From Aspidapion aeneum (lineage: Eukaryota; Arthropoda; Insecta; Coleoptera; Brentidae), in the NCBI GenBank assembly GCA_963576565.1, contig OY755042.1:4020112-4084111 (forward strand): 64,000 nucleotides of DNA, written 5' to 3'. The notes beneath the pieces were generated by a model, which worked only from the letters and a program-made list of their open reading frames with translations, did not search any database and was not told the DNA's origin. Shown here in pieces: positions 34,667 to 45,479 of the stretch. How positions within the stretch are numbered: position 1 is the first letter of the stretch; each line of letters opens with the position of its first letter. The translations under genes and the position numbers were made by a program.

Positions 34667-35690
34667 AAATTTTTTTTTTTTTTTAATTTGTCAAACACAC
34701 TGTGTTTTTTTTATTACAATCTAGTCAGTAAGACTAATTAGCAATTTTGTTTTAACTTAATTTACTAGAAAAGTCAGATTTAAACTTAGGGTTCACTCAA
34801 CAGTTCTCCCCGCTTTGTTTAGTCTGTAACTCACAATTGTGTTGTGTTTATAGCATTATTTTGTTTTATGTGTAATTCACTTAGTTTACTAGCTCAAACG
34901 GCTTCACTCTTTTTAGTCGTCGAGCTAGCATAGTATTGTCTAGAAGCTGAATTGCTTCCACATTCACATGCCGATGGAGTCTATCTTCATGGCTTTTTGC
35001 GTACTTTTTTATAGTCTCTGCTACAGTTTAGATTTTTAGATCTCGATGAAGGTCACTATTTCGAACGTACCAAGGTGCATTCACAATGTTTCTTAATACT
35101 TTATTTTGAAATCTCTGTACAACTAGAATGTTACTCTCTTTAGCACAACCCCATAGTTGAATACCATATGTCCATACTGGTTTCAGTATTTGTCTATAAA
35201 GCAGTAACTTATTATGAATTGTTAAATTGGACTTCCTTCCAATTAGCCAGTTCATTTTTCTATACCTTACCTCAAGTTCTTCTTTTTTTTTTCTTAACAT
35301 GTGCTTTCCAGCGCAATTTGGCATCAAGTGTCATACCTAGATATTTTGCCTGATTCGAATATGGTACTGGAATGTTGTTAATTGTTATTTGTATGTGATT
35401 TATATTTTTGTTTGTAAAATCAACATGAATTGATTTGGTTTCATTTAATTTTATTCGCCACTTTGTGGTCCAACTGTGAATTTGGGTGACTGCTAAACCA
35501 GTATCATCGGCAAATGTTGCTAAGTGACAATTTTCTGGCTTTGGGATATCACAAGTGAATAATAAGTATAGATAAGGGCCTAGTACGCTACCCGGGGGCA
35601 CGCCTGCTTGAATTTCTCTTAAATTTGAGTATGAGTCTTCCTCATTTTTAAATGGGGGCGATACTTTTGATTCCTATGAAGTTTACCAAT
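34667..35690 (-). mobile_element. jockey-like LINE, 5'-truncated 3' end
   Basis: A poly(T) run at 34670-34684 is the poly(A) tail on the minus strand. Going upstream on that strand are the 3' UTR, stop codon (34881-34883) and the RT C-terminal half. The 5' boundary lies near 35690. No target duplication was identified. Confidence 0.75.
34881..35677 (-). pseudogene. jockey-type reverse transcriptase, C-terminal half
   Basis: In order: REIQAGVPPGSVLGPYLYLL, catalytic ATFADDTGLAV, WRIKLNETKSIHVDFT, KYLGMTLDAKLRWKAHVKKK, MNWLIGRKSNLTIHNKLLLY, QILKPVWTYGIQLWGCA and RFQNKVLRNIVNAPWYVRNS, ending RRLKRVKPFELVN. This is the jockey signature. Frameshifts near 35275-35330 and 35030 split it. The endonuclease and first half of the RT are absent. 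Confidence 0.82.
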
Positions 35691-35953
35691 AGTGGCAAAA
35701 ATCCTGGCACCGGTCCTGACAGGGCGACCAATTCAGTAGTTCCGAATGATTCACACTATTTATATAACAAAAAATAAACGCGATTTCTACTATCTCATTC
35801 GAAGAGAGAGTTTCTCGGTCTAGTAGCCTAATTTTTCGATAGGTACCTGAAAATCCATTTCAAATTTATTTTATTACATTTCAGTATTTTTGATTTTTAA
35901 GATTTTGACCGTTCTTCTTTTTCTTCGTTTATTAGCTTTTTAACCCCGGTCTA
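35691..35953. other. Intergenic, nothing recognised
   Basis: No supported feature. Confidence 0.35.
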
Positions 35954-36036
35954 GGACAACTGGGCGCCGCCAACTCGGCGCTGCCAACTGGGCGCCGGGC
36001 CAACTGGGCTCCGAGCCAACTCGACGCCGAACTAAA

Positions 36037-36790
36037 AATAGTAGTTTACCTAACTAGTGCGGAAAGTGCCTCTTTTCCGCACGCGATTGCAGATGGCCAA
36101 ACGACGCGATAGCGGAGTTTGGCCAGCAACCAAGTGCGGAAAAGACACTTTACGCACGAGTTAGGTACACTATTTTTTCTATAAGCGTGAGGAAAAAACT
36201 AAAAATTAATCAGAAAATTATTTATATTCAAAACGTTTTAATCAAATCAATTATTATTATTCACATTCTAGCGGCTTCTAGAACTCACTGGGGTAGATCT
36301 TCGTCCGAAGAATCCATTGAAAATCTGATTTTTTTGTTTGAAAAATTCAAAAGACGCTTGTATCTGCAAAATTGGCTTTGTTTTGACAGTTTGTTTGTAC
36401 TTTGTTGCTATGGTGATTTAAGATGCCAAATCTAAAACCACTAGTGTTCATTGTTGTTTGACATTGACAATGACGATATTTATACCGGAGAGGTTTAAAA
36501 CTTATAATTTGAACCTATTTTACTGAAAACTTTATTTTATCGAAAATATTGAAAATATAGCAGAATTTTAGTCAATTTGAATATTTTTAGGATATTTCGT
36601 GTGCTAGGAAGGATACAAATGTATTTTGAACGGTCTAAATGTTATAGAACACCTCAAAATCGTAACAAATTTACTTTTCCGCAATAGTGCAGAAAAAATA
36701 TTTTTCCGCACTAGTGCGGAAAAGTGGCACTTTCCACACTAAAATGCGTGCGGAAAAGTGGACATTTCCGCACGCTTATAGAAAAAAAAA
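36037..36790. mobile_element. Hairpin-rich insert with GTGCGGAAAAG motifs
   Basis: This stretch is absent from the sister copy at 57060-57489. Its left part (36030-36180) folds into a hairpin whose arms contain CCTAACTAGTGCGGAAAG. TTTTTCTATAAGCGTG (36174-36189) is inverted at 36772-36788. GTGCGGAAAAGTG is repeated at the right end. Confidence 0.5.
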
Positions 36791-36969
36791 TTTTCGATAA
36801 AATGTGCAGATGAAAAACAAAATAGATGTATTATTTATACAAAAACATCTTTAAAAAATCCTTTACGCAATTTTCTTGAAATCTGGTTTTGTTAAGTAAA
36901 GTTAAATCCGAGTCGAGTGTTTAAATTTGGTAGGTGTGGTGTTTGGTAACCTGGTAACACTACAACTTA

Positions 36970-37805
36970 CTACAAAATGACGGATTTCTTTATTTTTAAA
37001 CCGATTTGTCTGAAACTTGAAAGTTTGCAGTGTCTGAGATCACTTAATACAGTTTTATCCTCAAACTTAAAAAGTTCAAAATGGCGAATCCAAAATGACG
37101 AATTTTCTTATTTACTAACCGATTTGTCTCAAACTTGAAACATTACACTGCTTAAACTTAAAAAAAAGCAAAATGGCCGATCCAAAATGGCGAACTCTCT
37201 TATTTACTAACCGATTTGACTCAATCTTGAAATATTACATTGCTTGAGGTCATTTAACAAACTTTTTTACTCAAACTTAAAAAAATCAAAATGGCCGATC
37301 CATAATGGCGGATTTTCTTATTTATGTCCCTGCTTATCATTTTGACCTAAACTTATTAAAAATTCAAAATGGCAAATCCAAAATGGCGGATTTTCTTATT
37401 TACCAACCGATTTGTCTCAAACTTGAAATATTACTTGAGGTCATTTAGCAAAAGTTTTTACTCAAAATCCAAAATGGCGGTCTTATTTATGAACCGATAT
37501 GTCTTAAATATAGAAATTGGCGGTGTTTTAAGTCGCTGATTATGATTTTAACCTAAACTTATAAAAAATTTAAAATGGCAAATCCAAAATGGCGGATTTT
37601 CTTATTTACTAACCGATTTGTCTCAAACTTGAAATATTACATTGCTTAAATACATTAGTAAATAAGAAAATCCGCCATTTTGGATTCGCTATTATGAATT
37701 TTTTAAGTTTGAGGATAAAACTATATTAAGTGATCTCAGACACTTCAAACTTTCAAGTTTAAGACAAATCGGTTTAAAAATAAAGAAATCCGCCATTTTG
37801 GATCC
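36970..37805. repeat. Diverged tandem array with CAAAATGGCGGAT motifs
   Basis: Units of roughly 80-110 bp contain CCAAAATGGCGGATTTTCTT, ATTTACTAACCGATTTGTCT and CAAACTTGAAATATTAC. The last two units are inverted. The GCCAT core (either strand) occurs about 13 times. Confidence 0.65.
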
Positions 37806-38104
37806 GCCATTGTTGTAAAAAAAAACGTAAATTGTAGTGTTACCAAACACTACAACTACCAAATTTCAACACTCGACTTAATGGATTTAACCTTACTTAA
37901 CAAAAAAAATTTCAAGAAAATTGCGTAAAATATATTTATTTTGTTTTTCATCTGCACATTTTATCGAAAAAATTGTTTATATTCTGGCGCCGAGTTGGCG
38001 ACGCCCAGTTGTCCCATTCCGTTTTAACCCTTTTTGGGTTTTAGGCTGCCATCTACGTATTTTTGAATGTACGTTCCTGGGACAATGTGTGCTGCATGGG
38101 TAGT

Positions 38105-38589
38105 AGTAGTAGTAGTGGGGGGGGGGTTGACCCGCAGGTCTGACAAGTAGGCCAGAGTAGGCCCTTTTTGCCATGCCCCAAGTCTGTCCCTTAACCCACT
38201 CTCTGCACTTCCCTTTGATGGTCGGGTAACTCATTGGGCCTTTCTGTTCTCTTTACAAAGTCCAGTATGTCTGCCCATTTGAGCATGTGCAGTTCTTCCT
38301 CGCTCAGAGTTGGCGCTCCGAGTGCCTGTTGTCTCATCCTTGCGTAGGCCTCGCATTCTGCCACGAGGTGTCTTGATGTCTCTTCTTCCTGTCCACAGGC
38401 TCGGCAGGTAGGGTCATTCTCGACTCCTATACGTGTCATGTGCTTCCTCAACCGGTTATGTCCGGTTAGAGTACCTATCAGCAGTCCGAGGTCTTTTCGT
38501 GTCCGTCCCAGCATCCATCTAATTCTGGTCGCTTTTGGACGGTCTACGAATTCTCTGGTCTGTCTGCAACCCGTTCCTGTTTCCCAGGA
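38105..38589 (-). mobile_element. RNase H-class LINE 3' end inserted in the element
   Basis: Exact 14-bp duplication GCTGCATGGGTAGT at 38091-38104 and 38590-38603. A GTA/AGT-repeat tail lies at the left, the 3' end of the minus-strand element. Confidence 0.8.
38191..38514 (-). pseudogene. C-terminal part of a LINE polyprotein (I/R1-like)
   Basis: The frame carries GLLIGTLTGHNRLRKHMTRI and CRACGQEEETSRHLVAECEA, the CCHC-like zinc motif after the RNase H domain in I-, R1- and LOA-type elements. RT and endonuclease are lacking. Confidence 0.65.
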
Positions 38590-38722
38590 GCTGCATGGGT
38601 AGTGACCAATAAATTACGTATTTAAAATGTTAAAAATTCCACGACACAAAAATGTAGAAAAAGTGACGTCTTAAAGACATAATTTTTTGGTAGATGACCT
38701 ACTGAGACGACCTTGCCTAAAG

Positions 38723-39205
38723 CTAAAATAATTAACTGGTCGACAATACGCAGTAAAACTGGTTGATCAATGTTTTGGTGTTTTCCCAGCCCCAGTTTTT
38801 TAAATTAAAAAATTTGCGCATAAATTATGTGGATTAATGCCAATTTTTAAAAGCGTTTAATTATAGTTAATTTATAGTAAACTTCTCTTAAGCAAAATCA
38901 TTACGGAAAATAACGATATATTGTGTACGAGTAGATTGCACAGGCCAGTATTTTTAATTACTTGCTAATTAACCTTTGTTTGGTGCGTTGTTGTCTTATT
39001 GACATGCTATTCACAAAATAAGTAGAGAATCTAGAGATTTAATAAACTCAAATAACAAATAATAAAAACATCTTTCAGAACATGATAAAGTTTTAAAGGA
39101 AGCCATAGTATAGCAAATTGTAAATTAGATCACAACGCATGGTGGCATAAATTTGGTGGCCTCCGGATTAGAGATGCAACATCTCTTTCACTTACTCTCA
39201 CTCAC
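38723..39205. other. Intergenic, nothing recognised
   Basis: AT-rich, with no supported feature. Confidence 0.4.
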
Positions 39206-39334
39206 TCAGCCTTCTTGGGGTCATATGATACTTTAGATTTAGTCAAAGAAATTCTTGCCTCTAACATTTTTGTTGCACTAGATATAGATTTTTGCGAAAC
39301 ATTAAGTCGTTGGTTAGCTACTTCAAAATTATAA

Positions 39335-39335
<1 letters not shown>
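39206..39335 (-). other. Coding-like segment with GTGAGT donor
   Basis: About 43 open codons on the minus strand (NFEVANQRLNVSQKSISSAT, then KMLEARISLTKSKVSYDPKK) end at GCTGA|GTGAGT (39206/39205). The upstream side is cut by the LINE tail. No family recognised. Confidence 0.22.

Positions 39336-39336
<1 letters not shown>

Positions 39337-39386
<50 letters not shown>
39337..39386. repeat. (TA)n microsatellite at a LINE 3' end
   Basis: About 25 TA units lie exactly where the minus-strand LINE ends. It is probably the element's own tail or was expanded from it. Confidence 0.7.
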
Positions 39387-39389
<3 letters not shown>

Positions 39390-40530
39390 CGGTTTCACAA
39401 CGTTCTACGTCTTCCGATACCCAATCTCCACTCGTTTCTGTTTGCCCATAATTCATCATGTAGGCCTCTTATTCTTATTTCAGTATCTATTCCTTCTCTC
39501 CAGCTTCTCCTCGGCCTTCCTCGTTTTCTTCGGCCAGTCGGTTTCCATTGTAATATTTGTTTAGGTAGTCTTCAATCATCCATTCTTTGTACATGTCCGT
39601 ACCACACCAGTTGTTTTGTTCTTATATCATCCACTAGAGTACGTTCACCCACTGTCATAATTTCTCTTATACTTTGATTGGTAACTTTCTCTTTTTGATT
39701 TCCCTGCTGCTCTTCTCCAATAGTCCATCTCCGTAGCGGAAAGTATTTTTTCTGTTCTATCTTTGATTGGCCATACTTCTGAGCCGTATGTAATAATACT
39801 TTTTACAAGGGTGTTATATATAAGCTTTTTCTTATGTTTTGATATACTTTGGTCCCAAATTTTTCCATTTAATAAAGTTATTGCTTTTCTTCCTTGTACG
39901 TTTCTATCTTTTATAGCTTTGTCTAGTGTTCCGTCAGCTGTAATTTTTAGACCCAAGTATTTATACTCATCACAGGACTGATTAGATCCTGTTTCGTTCC
40001 ACCAATACACATATACTCTGTCTTATTGATATTAACCTCTAATCCCCACTTATTGTACTCTTCTATTAGTTTTCGTGTCATATATTCGAGGTCGTCATAA
40101 TCCTGAGCCACCACTATCTGATCATCGGCGAAACATAAAGTATACAAGGTGGTTTCATTCAACGGAATTCCCATGTTTTGGTATTTTCTCTTCCAGACTT
40201 TAAGGACCTGTTCCAAATATATCTTGAAGAGCGTAGGCGAGATACAGCAACCTTGTTTAAGACCTTTATTTACTTGAAAGCCTTTGGTTAGTTTTGCTTT
40301 TATTTTAACTTTTGCCTTACTATTGCGGTATAACTCTTTGATGGCCTTAATTAGTTGTACGCTTATGTTTGTCTTTTCCAACGCTTTCCAAAGTAGATTT
40401 AGTGGTATACTATCATATGCCTTCTGCAAATCTACGTAAAGCAGATGGAGCTCTTGTCCGTATGCCATTTTCTTTTCAATAACTTGGGTTATACAAAAGA
40501 GATGATCTGAAGTCGATCTACCCGCCCTGA
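39387..40530 (-). pseudogene. RTE-like LINE, second family, 5'-truncated
   Basis: In order on the minus strand: FRAGRSTSDHLFCITQVIEK, LLYVDLQKAYDSIPLNLLWK, GLKQGCCISPTLFKIYL, catalytic CFADDQIVVAQDYDDLEYM, WGLEVNINKTEYMCIG, KYLGLKITADGTLDKAIKDR and SIITYGSEVW, then a C-terminal RRKRGRP-like stretch near 39490-39530. At least one frameshift, near 39980. It differs throughout from the 7.4-kb and 50-kb family. Confidence 0.82.
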
Positions 40531-40802
40531 AACATTATTATCTATTCCGCAAAATACTTCTATTAAACAAAAATTTCTTGATCAAATCATCAAGAAACAC
40601 GTTTGGAAAATATTTTGTTAAATCTTCAGTCTAATGGTTTAGAAACAGCTCGTTTGTTGGCTTTACAACCTCCAGAAAGTTCAGCATGGCTTAATTCACT
40701 ATCCTCGACTTCTCTAGGGACTCTTCTGAATGACACCTGTTTTCGTATTTCGGTCTCCTTGAGGCTTGGTTTCCTTATGTGTGTACAACATGGTTCTGGC
40801 AG

Positions 40803-40940
40803 GAAATAGCGAGTATTAAAATAGCGGTATCGAAATAGCGACAATCAAAATAGCGATGTAATGAAAGGGGACTATTAAAATAGCGATGTAACAAAATAGC
40901 GACTATCAAAATAGCTATGTAACAAAATAGCGACTTTCAA
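40803..40940. repeat. Minisatellite, AAAATAGCGACTATC type
   Basis: About eight variable units of 13-20 bp around the core AAATAGCGA. Confidence 0.75.
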
Positions 40941-41309
40941 AAAAACTGCTGATTGAGATAGAGTTCCTTCGTAAAGTAGACATTTTTGTACAAGAGCGCT
41001 TTTTGGGATGGGCAAAGGCAAATTGCCACACGGTCTGGTCAGTCTTTGAGGACCTTCTCTTTGAATACTCCGTGTGTTCTTAAATACCAATGTACATTGG
41101 CGTAGCTAGCCTTGCTTTTCAGGGGGGGCTGTGGCCCCGGTCTATCTTGAACAAAAAGCAAACATAGGTTTTAAAGAGTCGTGCAAAGTGTGCAATGAAT
41201 AAAAAAAAATACGCGCATTAAATGTTCTAATATTTTAATATAACAAATTTAATAATACATTTACCAACTTATTTATATGTATACACAGGAAGTATGTAAT
41301 TCAGCAATT

Positions 41310-41730
41310 CTACAAAGAAAGTTTTCTACGTCGCTGACTGAAAGCGTCTACCACACTGTCTAAGTCGACCTCAACATCTTTTTCTATGAATAACAATGAC
41401 AAACCTGAGTGTCTCTCTTGAGTCATAGTTGTTCTAAGCCAATTAAAAACTCTCCTCATGGCAGAGAAAGACCTCTCGCAAGTTGCACTTGAAATTGGAA
41501 GAATACTCGCAACTTTAAAAAGTTGGTATAGGTTTGGATAGGTGTTTTCTGCTATATGTTGTTTGATAGAATCATGACCAACAGTTTGATTTAACCGAAA
41601 AATACAATTCTTTAAAACGGTCATTTCTGCTCTTAGAGCAGAAGTATTAATATTAAAAATTTCCCGGTATTGCTCGACGAATTTATTCCATTTAACGACG
41701 TGGGAAAACTTAATATGAAAATGGTTATGA
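41310..41730 (-). pseudogene. hAT transposase C-terminal (dimerisation) fragment
   Basis: The frame contains QHIAENTYPNLYQLFKVA, LPISSATCERSFSAMRRVFN and WLRTTMTQERHSGLSLLFIE, the hAT C-terminal dimerisation motif, and ends RRRKLSL. About 35 more codons (KWNKFVEQYREIFNIN) continue upstream of the first Met. The catalytic domain has been lost. Confidence 0.85.
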
Positions 41731-42093
41731 AATTGTCACCAAAATCGGAAAATTTCCATAAGACACTAAACGCTAACCTCAAAAAAACTAAAAAGATTAT
41801 TATATTTATTTTAGAAAAACAGTTTAAAAAGGTCTTTTATAACCTTACGACATCTACAACCCGATTTCGGAAACAGAGGGGCAAAGGTCGCTGTCTTTAT
41901 TAAATGCGAAATTTAACTTACACTTCTATAATATTTTACAAGATGTCGCCAATATGTATGAAATATTAGGGTCACTGCATCACGAAGACGTAGTGTCTTC
42001 TTTGGGTAGCGACACGACAGCTAAATATTTTTGGTTATATGACGAATCTGACACTGTCACGAGCGTAGCTTTTTTTGTATTTAAAAAAATAAA

Positions 42094-42162
42094 ATGGTTT
42101 ACAAATGTTACGTAAATAACTGTCCGTCACACTCGGTATATATATTTAGACTGTCCAAATAA
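42094..42162 (+). pseudogene. THAP-like zinc-finger start, broken
   Basis: MVYKCYVNNCPSHSVYIFRL then SK and a stop. C-x4-C followed by an aromatic-R-L-x-K stretch resembles the opening of THAP domains found in P-like and other transposases. No intact continuation. Confidence 0.3.
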
Positions 42163-43141
42163 ACAAACCATTCAAATAATGCTTTTCAGATTGTCGAATA
42201 AAAACGATGTTTTTTATGATTTCAATATTTACCCACATAGCGCAAGAAACCAAAAATTATTTGACATGTTTTATAAAATATAGAACTTGTATATATTGTT
42301 GGATTTATTCTAGGGCATAAAAGTGTACGTTTAATCCCTTTTTTTCATGCACATAGGTGATTAAAAGTAATTTCTTTAAAACTATAAAGGGAAAATTATA
42401 GGTTTTTTGGATCATTTTATTTTATTAATATACAAAAAACAAAAAGCTATCATAATACACGATAACGGTTATTCTGTTGCTTCCAGCTTGTCTGAAGTTA
42501 CTGTACTTTGCTGATGACTTGGTTGGTTTCGATTATTATTGTGTCCTTTGGCATAGCCTTCATATAAAGGAAGCATTTAACTTTCTAGACTTCTCCAGGA
42601 TAAAAAACAGGAATACCTTTTCGGTGAAATTTTTGACATTCTTTTTATTGCATCATTTTCGGTACTCTGAAAGCTGCTTTCTTTGGCCGCCTTTTCAATG
42701 TCCATCTCAAAGTAGGAATTATTCTTTGGTCCCTCGTTTGTTCAATCTTTAAGAAATTTAATTCAAACTTGTTCTTATTTAGTTTGTTATGAAATAAATA
42801 TTATTTTTTGCACATTTTTTTCTATGTTTGTTAGCGTCTGACTGACTTTTGTTTAATATCTACCATAGCAACGCGCCCAAAGCTCACCAAAAAAATGAAA
42901 ACTCTCACTGCCCTCTGTATTATTATATACCGGGGGTTGACATGCTAAAACTAGAGTACCGGAGTAGGTGGTTTAATATTTATTTATTTTATGATTATTA
43001 TTATTTTTAGTATATAAACATTGGCATTAAAGTCCCTTTTAATCACTTAACAAATTATAGCCGTCCTTCCGGTCGGGCTTAAAAAATCTTGCCGCGGAAT
43101 TAAAAGTACACACAGCATATACCTACTATTATTTTATTACG

Positions 43142-43445
43142 GTGTCCAAACAAAAGCGGGCGGCGAAGAAAACGTCGAAAGAACAAAATGTCAAAGACAC
43201 GAAAGGTCGAAAACATAAGGTCGAAACTACAAAAGGCCGAAAATACAAAAGGTCGAAAGTACAAAAGGTCGAAAAACAGAAGGCCAAAACTTCAAAAGGT
43301 CAAAAATACACAAGGTCGAAAGTACAATAAAAGATCGAAAATAGAAAAGGTCGAAAGTACAAAAGGTCGAAAGTACAAAAGGTCGAAAATACAAAAGATC
43401 GAAAAACAAAAGATTGAAAAACAAAAAGTCCAAAATCGAAAGTAG
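43142..43445. repeat. Minisatellite, AAAGGTCGAAAATAC type
   Basis: About 19 variable units of about 15 bp with the core AAGGTCGAAA. Open frames here on both strands are by-products of the repeat. Confidence 0.85.
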
Positions 43446-43489
43446 CTATACTGTAATGATTGCAAAAAAAAGGCTTTACTATAGACACA

Positions 43490-43553
43490 GAGGCACACAC
43501 ACACACACACACACCTAACGCACATACACACAAACACATACACGCACACACAC
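43490..43553. repeat. (CA)n-rich microsatellite
   Basis: CACACACA run with interruptions. Confidence 0.85.
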
Positions 43554-44364
43554 AGACGTCACGACGATATTGCGAAGATAAGTCAAAATACACCAAAATA
43601 AACACATTTTCGGCGTCATCTCAAAAACATTTTTTTCTTCGAAAGCAATACCTTTTCCAGCCATTATTGCACGGGCTAGGACGGTAAAAAAAATTCAACA
43701 CTCCAAAAATTGAAGGTCAAAAAATTTTTTTTGTAGCATCTCTAGGTATTTTTGGGTAGCAACACGACGGGTCGCGGAACTTTGTTCGAAAACATTTTCC
43801 TCGAACGGAAAATTGTCAAAAACGGTTTATTCGAACGGAAATTTCTTTGAAACAAAAATTTGCCATCAATCGGTGTTTTCCTAACCTTTCTCAATTGATC
43901 GCAAACGTATTCTAACCGGTACAGACAATCTCTGACCTTTTTCCACCAAAACACTGTCTTCAAATCACAGGTTTGCTATCAATTGAGAAAGGTTAGAATA
44001 ATAGATAATATGTTTCGGTTGGTTCGGTTGGGTATCACACTCTCTACCCAGACAGCACAAGTACGTACTATGTACGTAAAAACTCGTACTAGGTACGTAC
44101 ATGGTAAATCCAATTAAACGTAAAATGTACGTACTCTAGACGTACATGGTACTAACATGGGACATCAAATTAAAATAACAAAAGTGTAGAATTAAGACTA
44201 GGTACCACTAAAAACTATTCTGGCTTCCTAAACATTCCTACTTTAGAGTGATCGTCCAGGTTTACCTTAAGGCTCGAAGTCTCGATAGTTTTGAAGTTTG
44301 TTTTACTTGATTTAATATTTAAGTAATGTATCTCTAACAATGCCGTTAAATGTTATAATTTAAA

Positions 44365-44535
44365 CAAGGGCGCACCCAGGGGGTGGGGCCCGGGGCCCGG
44401 GCCCCCCCCCCCCCAAGCCTATGATTTTTGTATATATTTTCCACATATTTCATGAATAAACACAAAAAATAGCATGAAATACGACATTATGAGGCTTCGG
44501 GCCCCCCCCAAAACATATTCCTGGGTGCGTTACTG
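44365..44535. mobile_element. GGCGCACC-ended MITE, copy 2
   Basis: Left CAAGGGCGCACCCAGGGGG, right TTCCTGGGTGCGTTACTG. Interior matches copy 1. The flanks repeat ATTTAAA (44358-44364 and 44536-44542). Confidence 0.75.
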
Positions 44536-45479
44536 ATTTAAAGACACTGTATGTTATTTTAAAAACAAATAAAGACTTACTGATCGATGCAGAAATAAAA
44601 GTTTTTGAATATTTTTCAAAAAATCATGTTTTTGCACAAAGTCTACCTGATTGGAAGCACGGCAGAACCACAGAGGCAGAGAGGCAAAATTTAGGGTAAC
44701 CCCACAGAAATGATATTTTTTATGATTGTAGTTAAGTACTATAACTACTATTATATCTAAAAGTAAAAGTGTATGCATTAAATTGTTGTAGTATTTTTTG
44801 TATTAATTTATATTATAAAAATAAAAAGTTGGTCAAAAACTTAAAATATAAGTATGGTCTTTAATTTTTTTAAAAATATTTTACATACTGTAGGTACTCT
44901 AAAAATTCTGAGATCGCTTTACAAACTTCTACAAAAATTGTAGGTACTCTAAAAATTCCGAGGTTAATTTACAATATTGTATAGAAATTGCGTGTAGGTA
45001 CTCTAATTATTCCGAGGTAAGTTGACGAGTCGCCCATGGAAATTCCGAGGCAGGTCACGTGGGCTTGTCGCTACCCATGGAGACGCCAGGCTTCCAGGAT
45101 GCAGTGACCCTATGAAATATTCAATATGCATAATTATGTTTAAATTTAAAAAATATTTTCGGGAAATTGCATATGTGCAGAAAAGTTACCGATAATTTAA
45201 AGAGAAAATGCCTAATTCCTCAAGACAAGGGCTTTTTCCTGAAATGTGAACATTTGTACAATGTATCATTATCTGAATGATTTTAAATTTTAATGCACCT
45301 ATTTTATTTGAATATTTCCCGAATAATAATAGAAAAGTATGTATTTTCAGCATCATGTTCTTTTACTAGTAGTCGGTAGGGGAGGCCTAAAATATCTTAG
45401 GGGGGGCCTGAGGGACTTCAGGGGGGGCAGGGCCCCCCCTGGCCCCCCAGCTACGCCAATGCCAATGTAGCTGTTTCCA

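Larger units (their letters stand above)
35954..38014. mobile_element. Element with GGCGCC-rich repeated ends, copy 1
   Basis: The left end begins GGACAACTGGGCGCCGCCAA and carries five CCAACT-GGGCGCCG-like short repeats to 36028. The right end is the inverse GCGACGCCCAGTTGTCC. Inner arms 36786-37100 and 37620-37976 are a second, longer inverted repeat (ATAAAATGTGCAGATGAAAA...). A 430-bp relative is at 57060-57489, showing that 36037-36790 is a later insert. No coding sequence. Confidence 0.65.
38040..38722. mobile_element. GACGTC-rich element, copy 2, inverted and split
   Basis: GACAATGTGTGCTGCATGGG and, after the LINE insert, TAGTGACCAATAAATTACG and GTAGATGACCTACTGAGACG match the inverse of 33480-33680. 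Only one half is recognisable. Confidence 0.5.
41967..45112. mobile_element. 3.1-kb element with 8-bp duplication, nested in the hAT
   Basis: Ends TAGGGTCACTGCATCACG and GGATGCAGTGACCCTA, with inner GGTAGCGACA / TGTCGCTACC-like inverted motifs. Exact 8-bp repeats TGAAATAT at 41959-41966 and 45113-45120. It shares ends with the 55-bp element at 5300. hAT or P type; no transposase core recognised. Confidence 0.8.
41095..45461 (-). mobile_element. hAT element, 4.4 kb, containing nested elements
   Basis: TIR CATTGGCGTAGCT is perfect at both ends, followed by G/C runs. Exact 8-bp duplication CCAATGTA at 41087-41094 and 45462-45469. The transposase C-terminus is at the left on the minus strand. 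Most of the length is a second element (41967-45112). Confidence 0.87.

Noticed and set aside
39292..39564. Open frames through (TA)n
   Set aside because: Poly(Ile-Tyr) is produced by the microsatellite.
43142..43687. Six overlapping frames on both strands, Lys-rich or Phe-rich
   Set aside because: By-products of the AAGGTCGAAA minisatellite and CA repeat.
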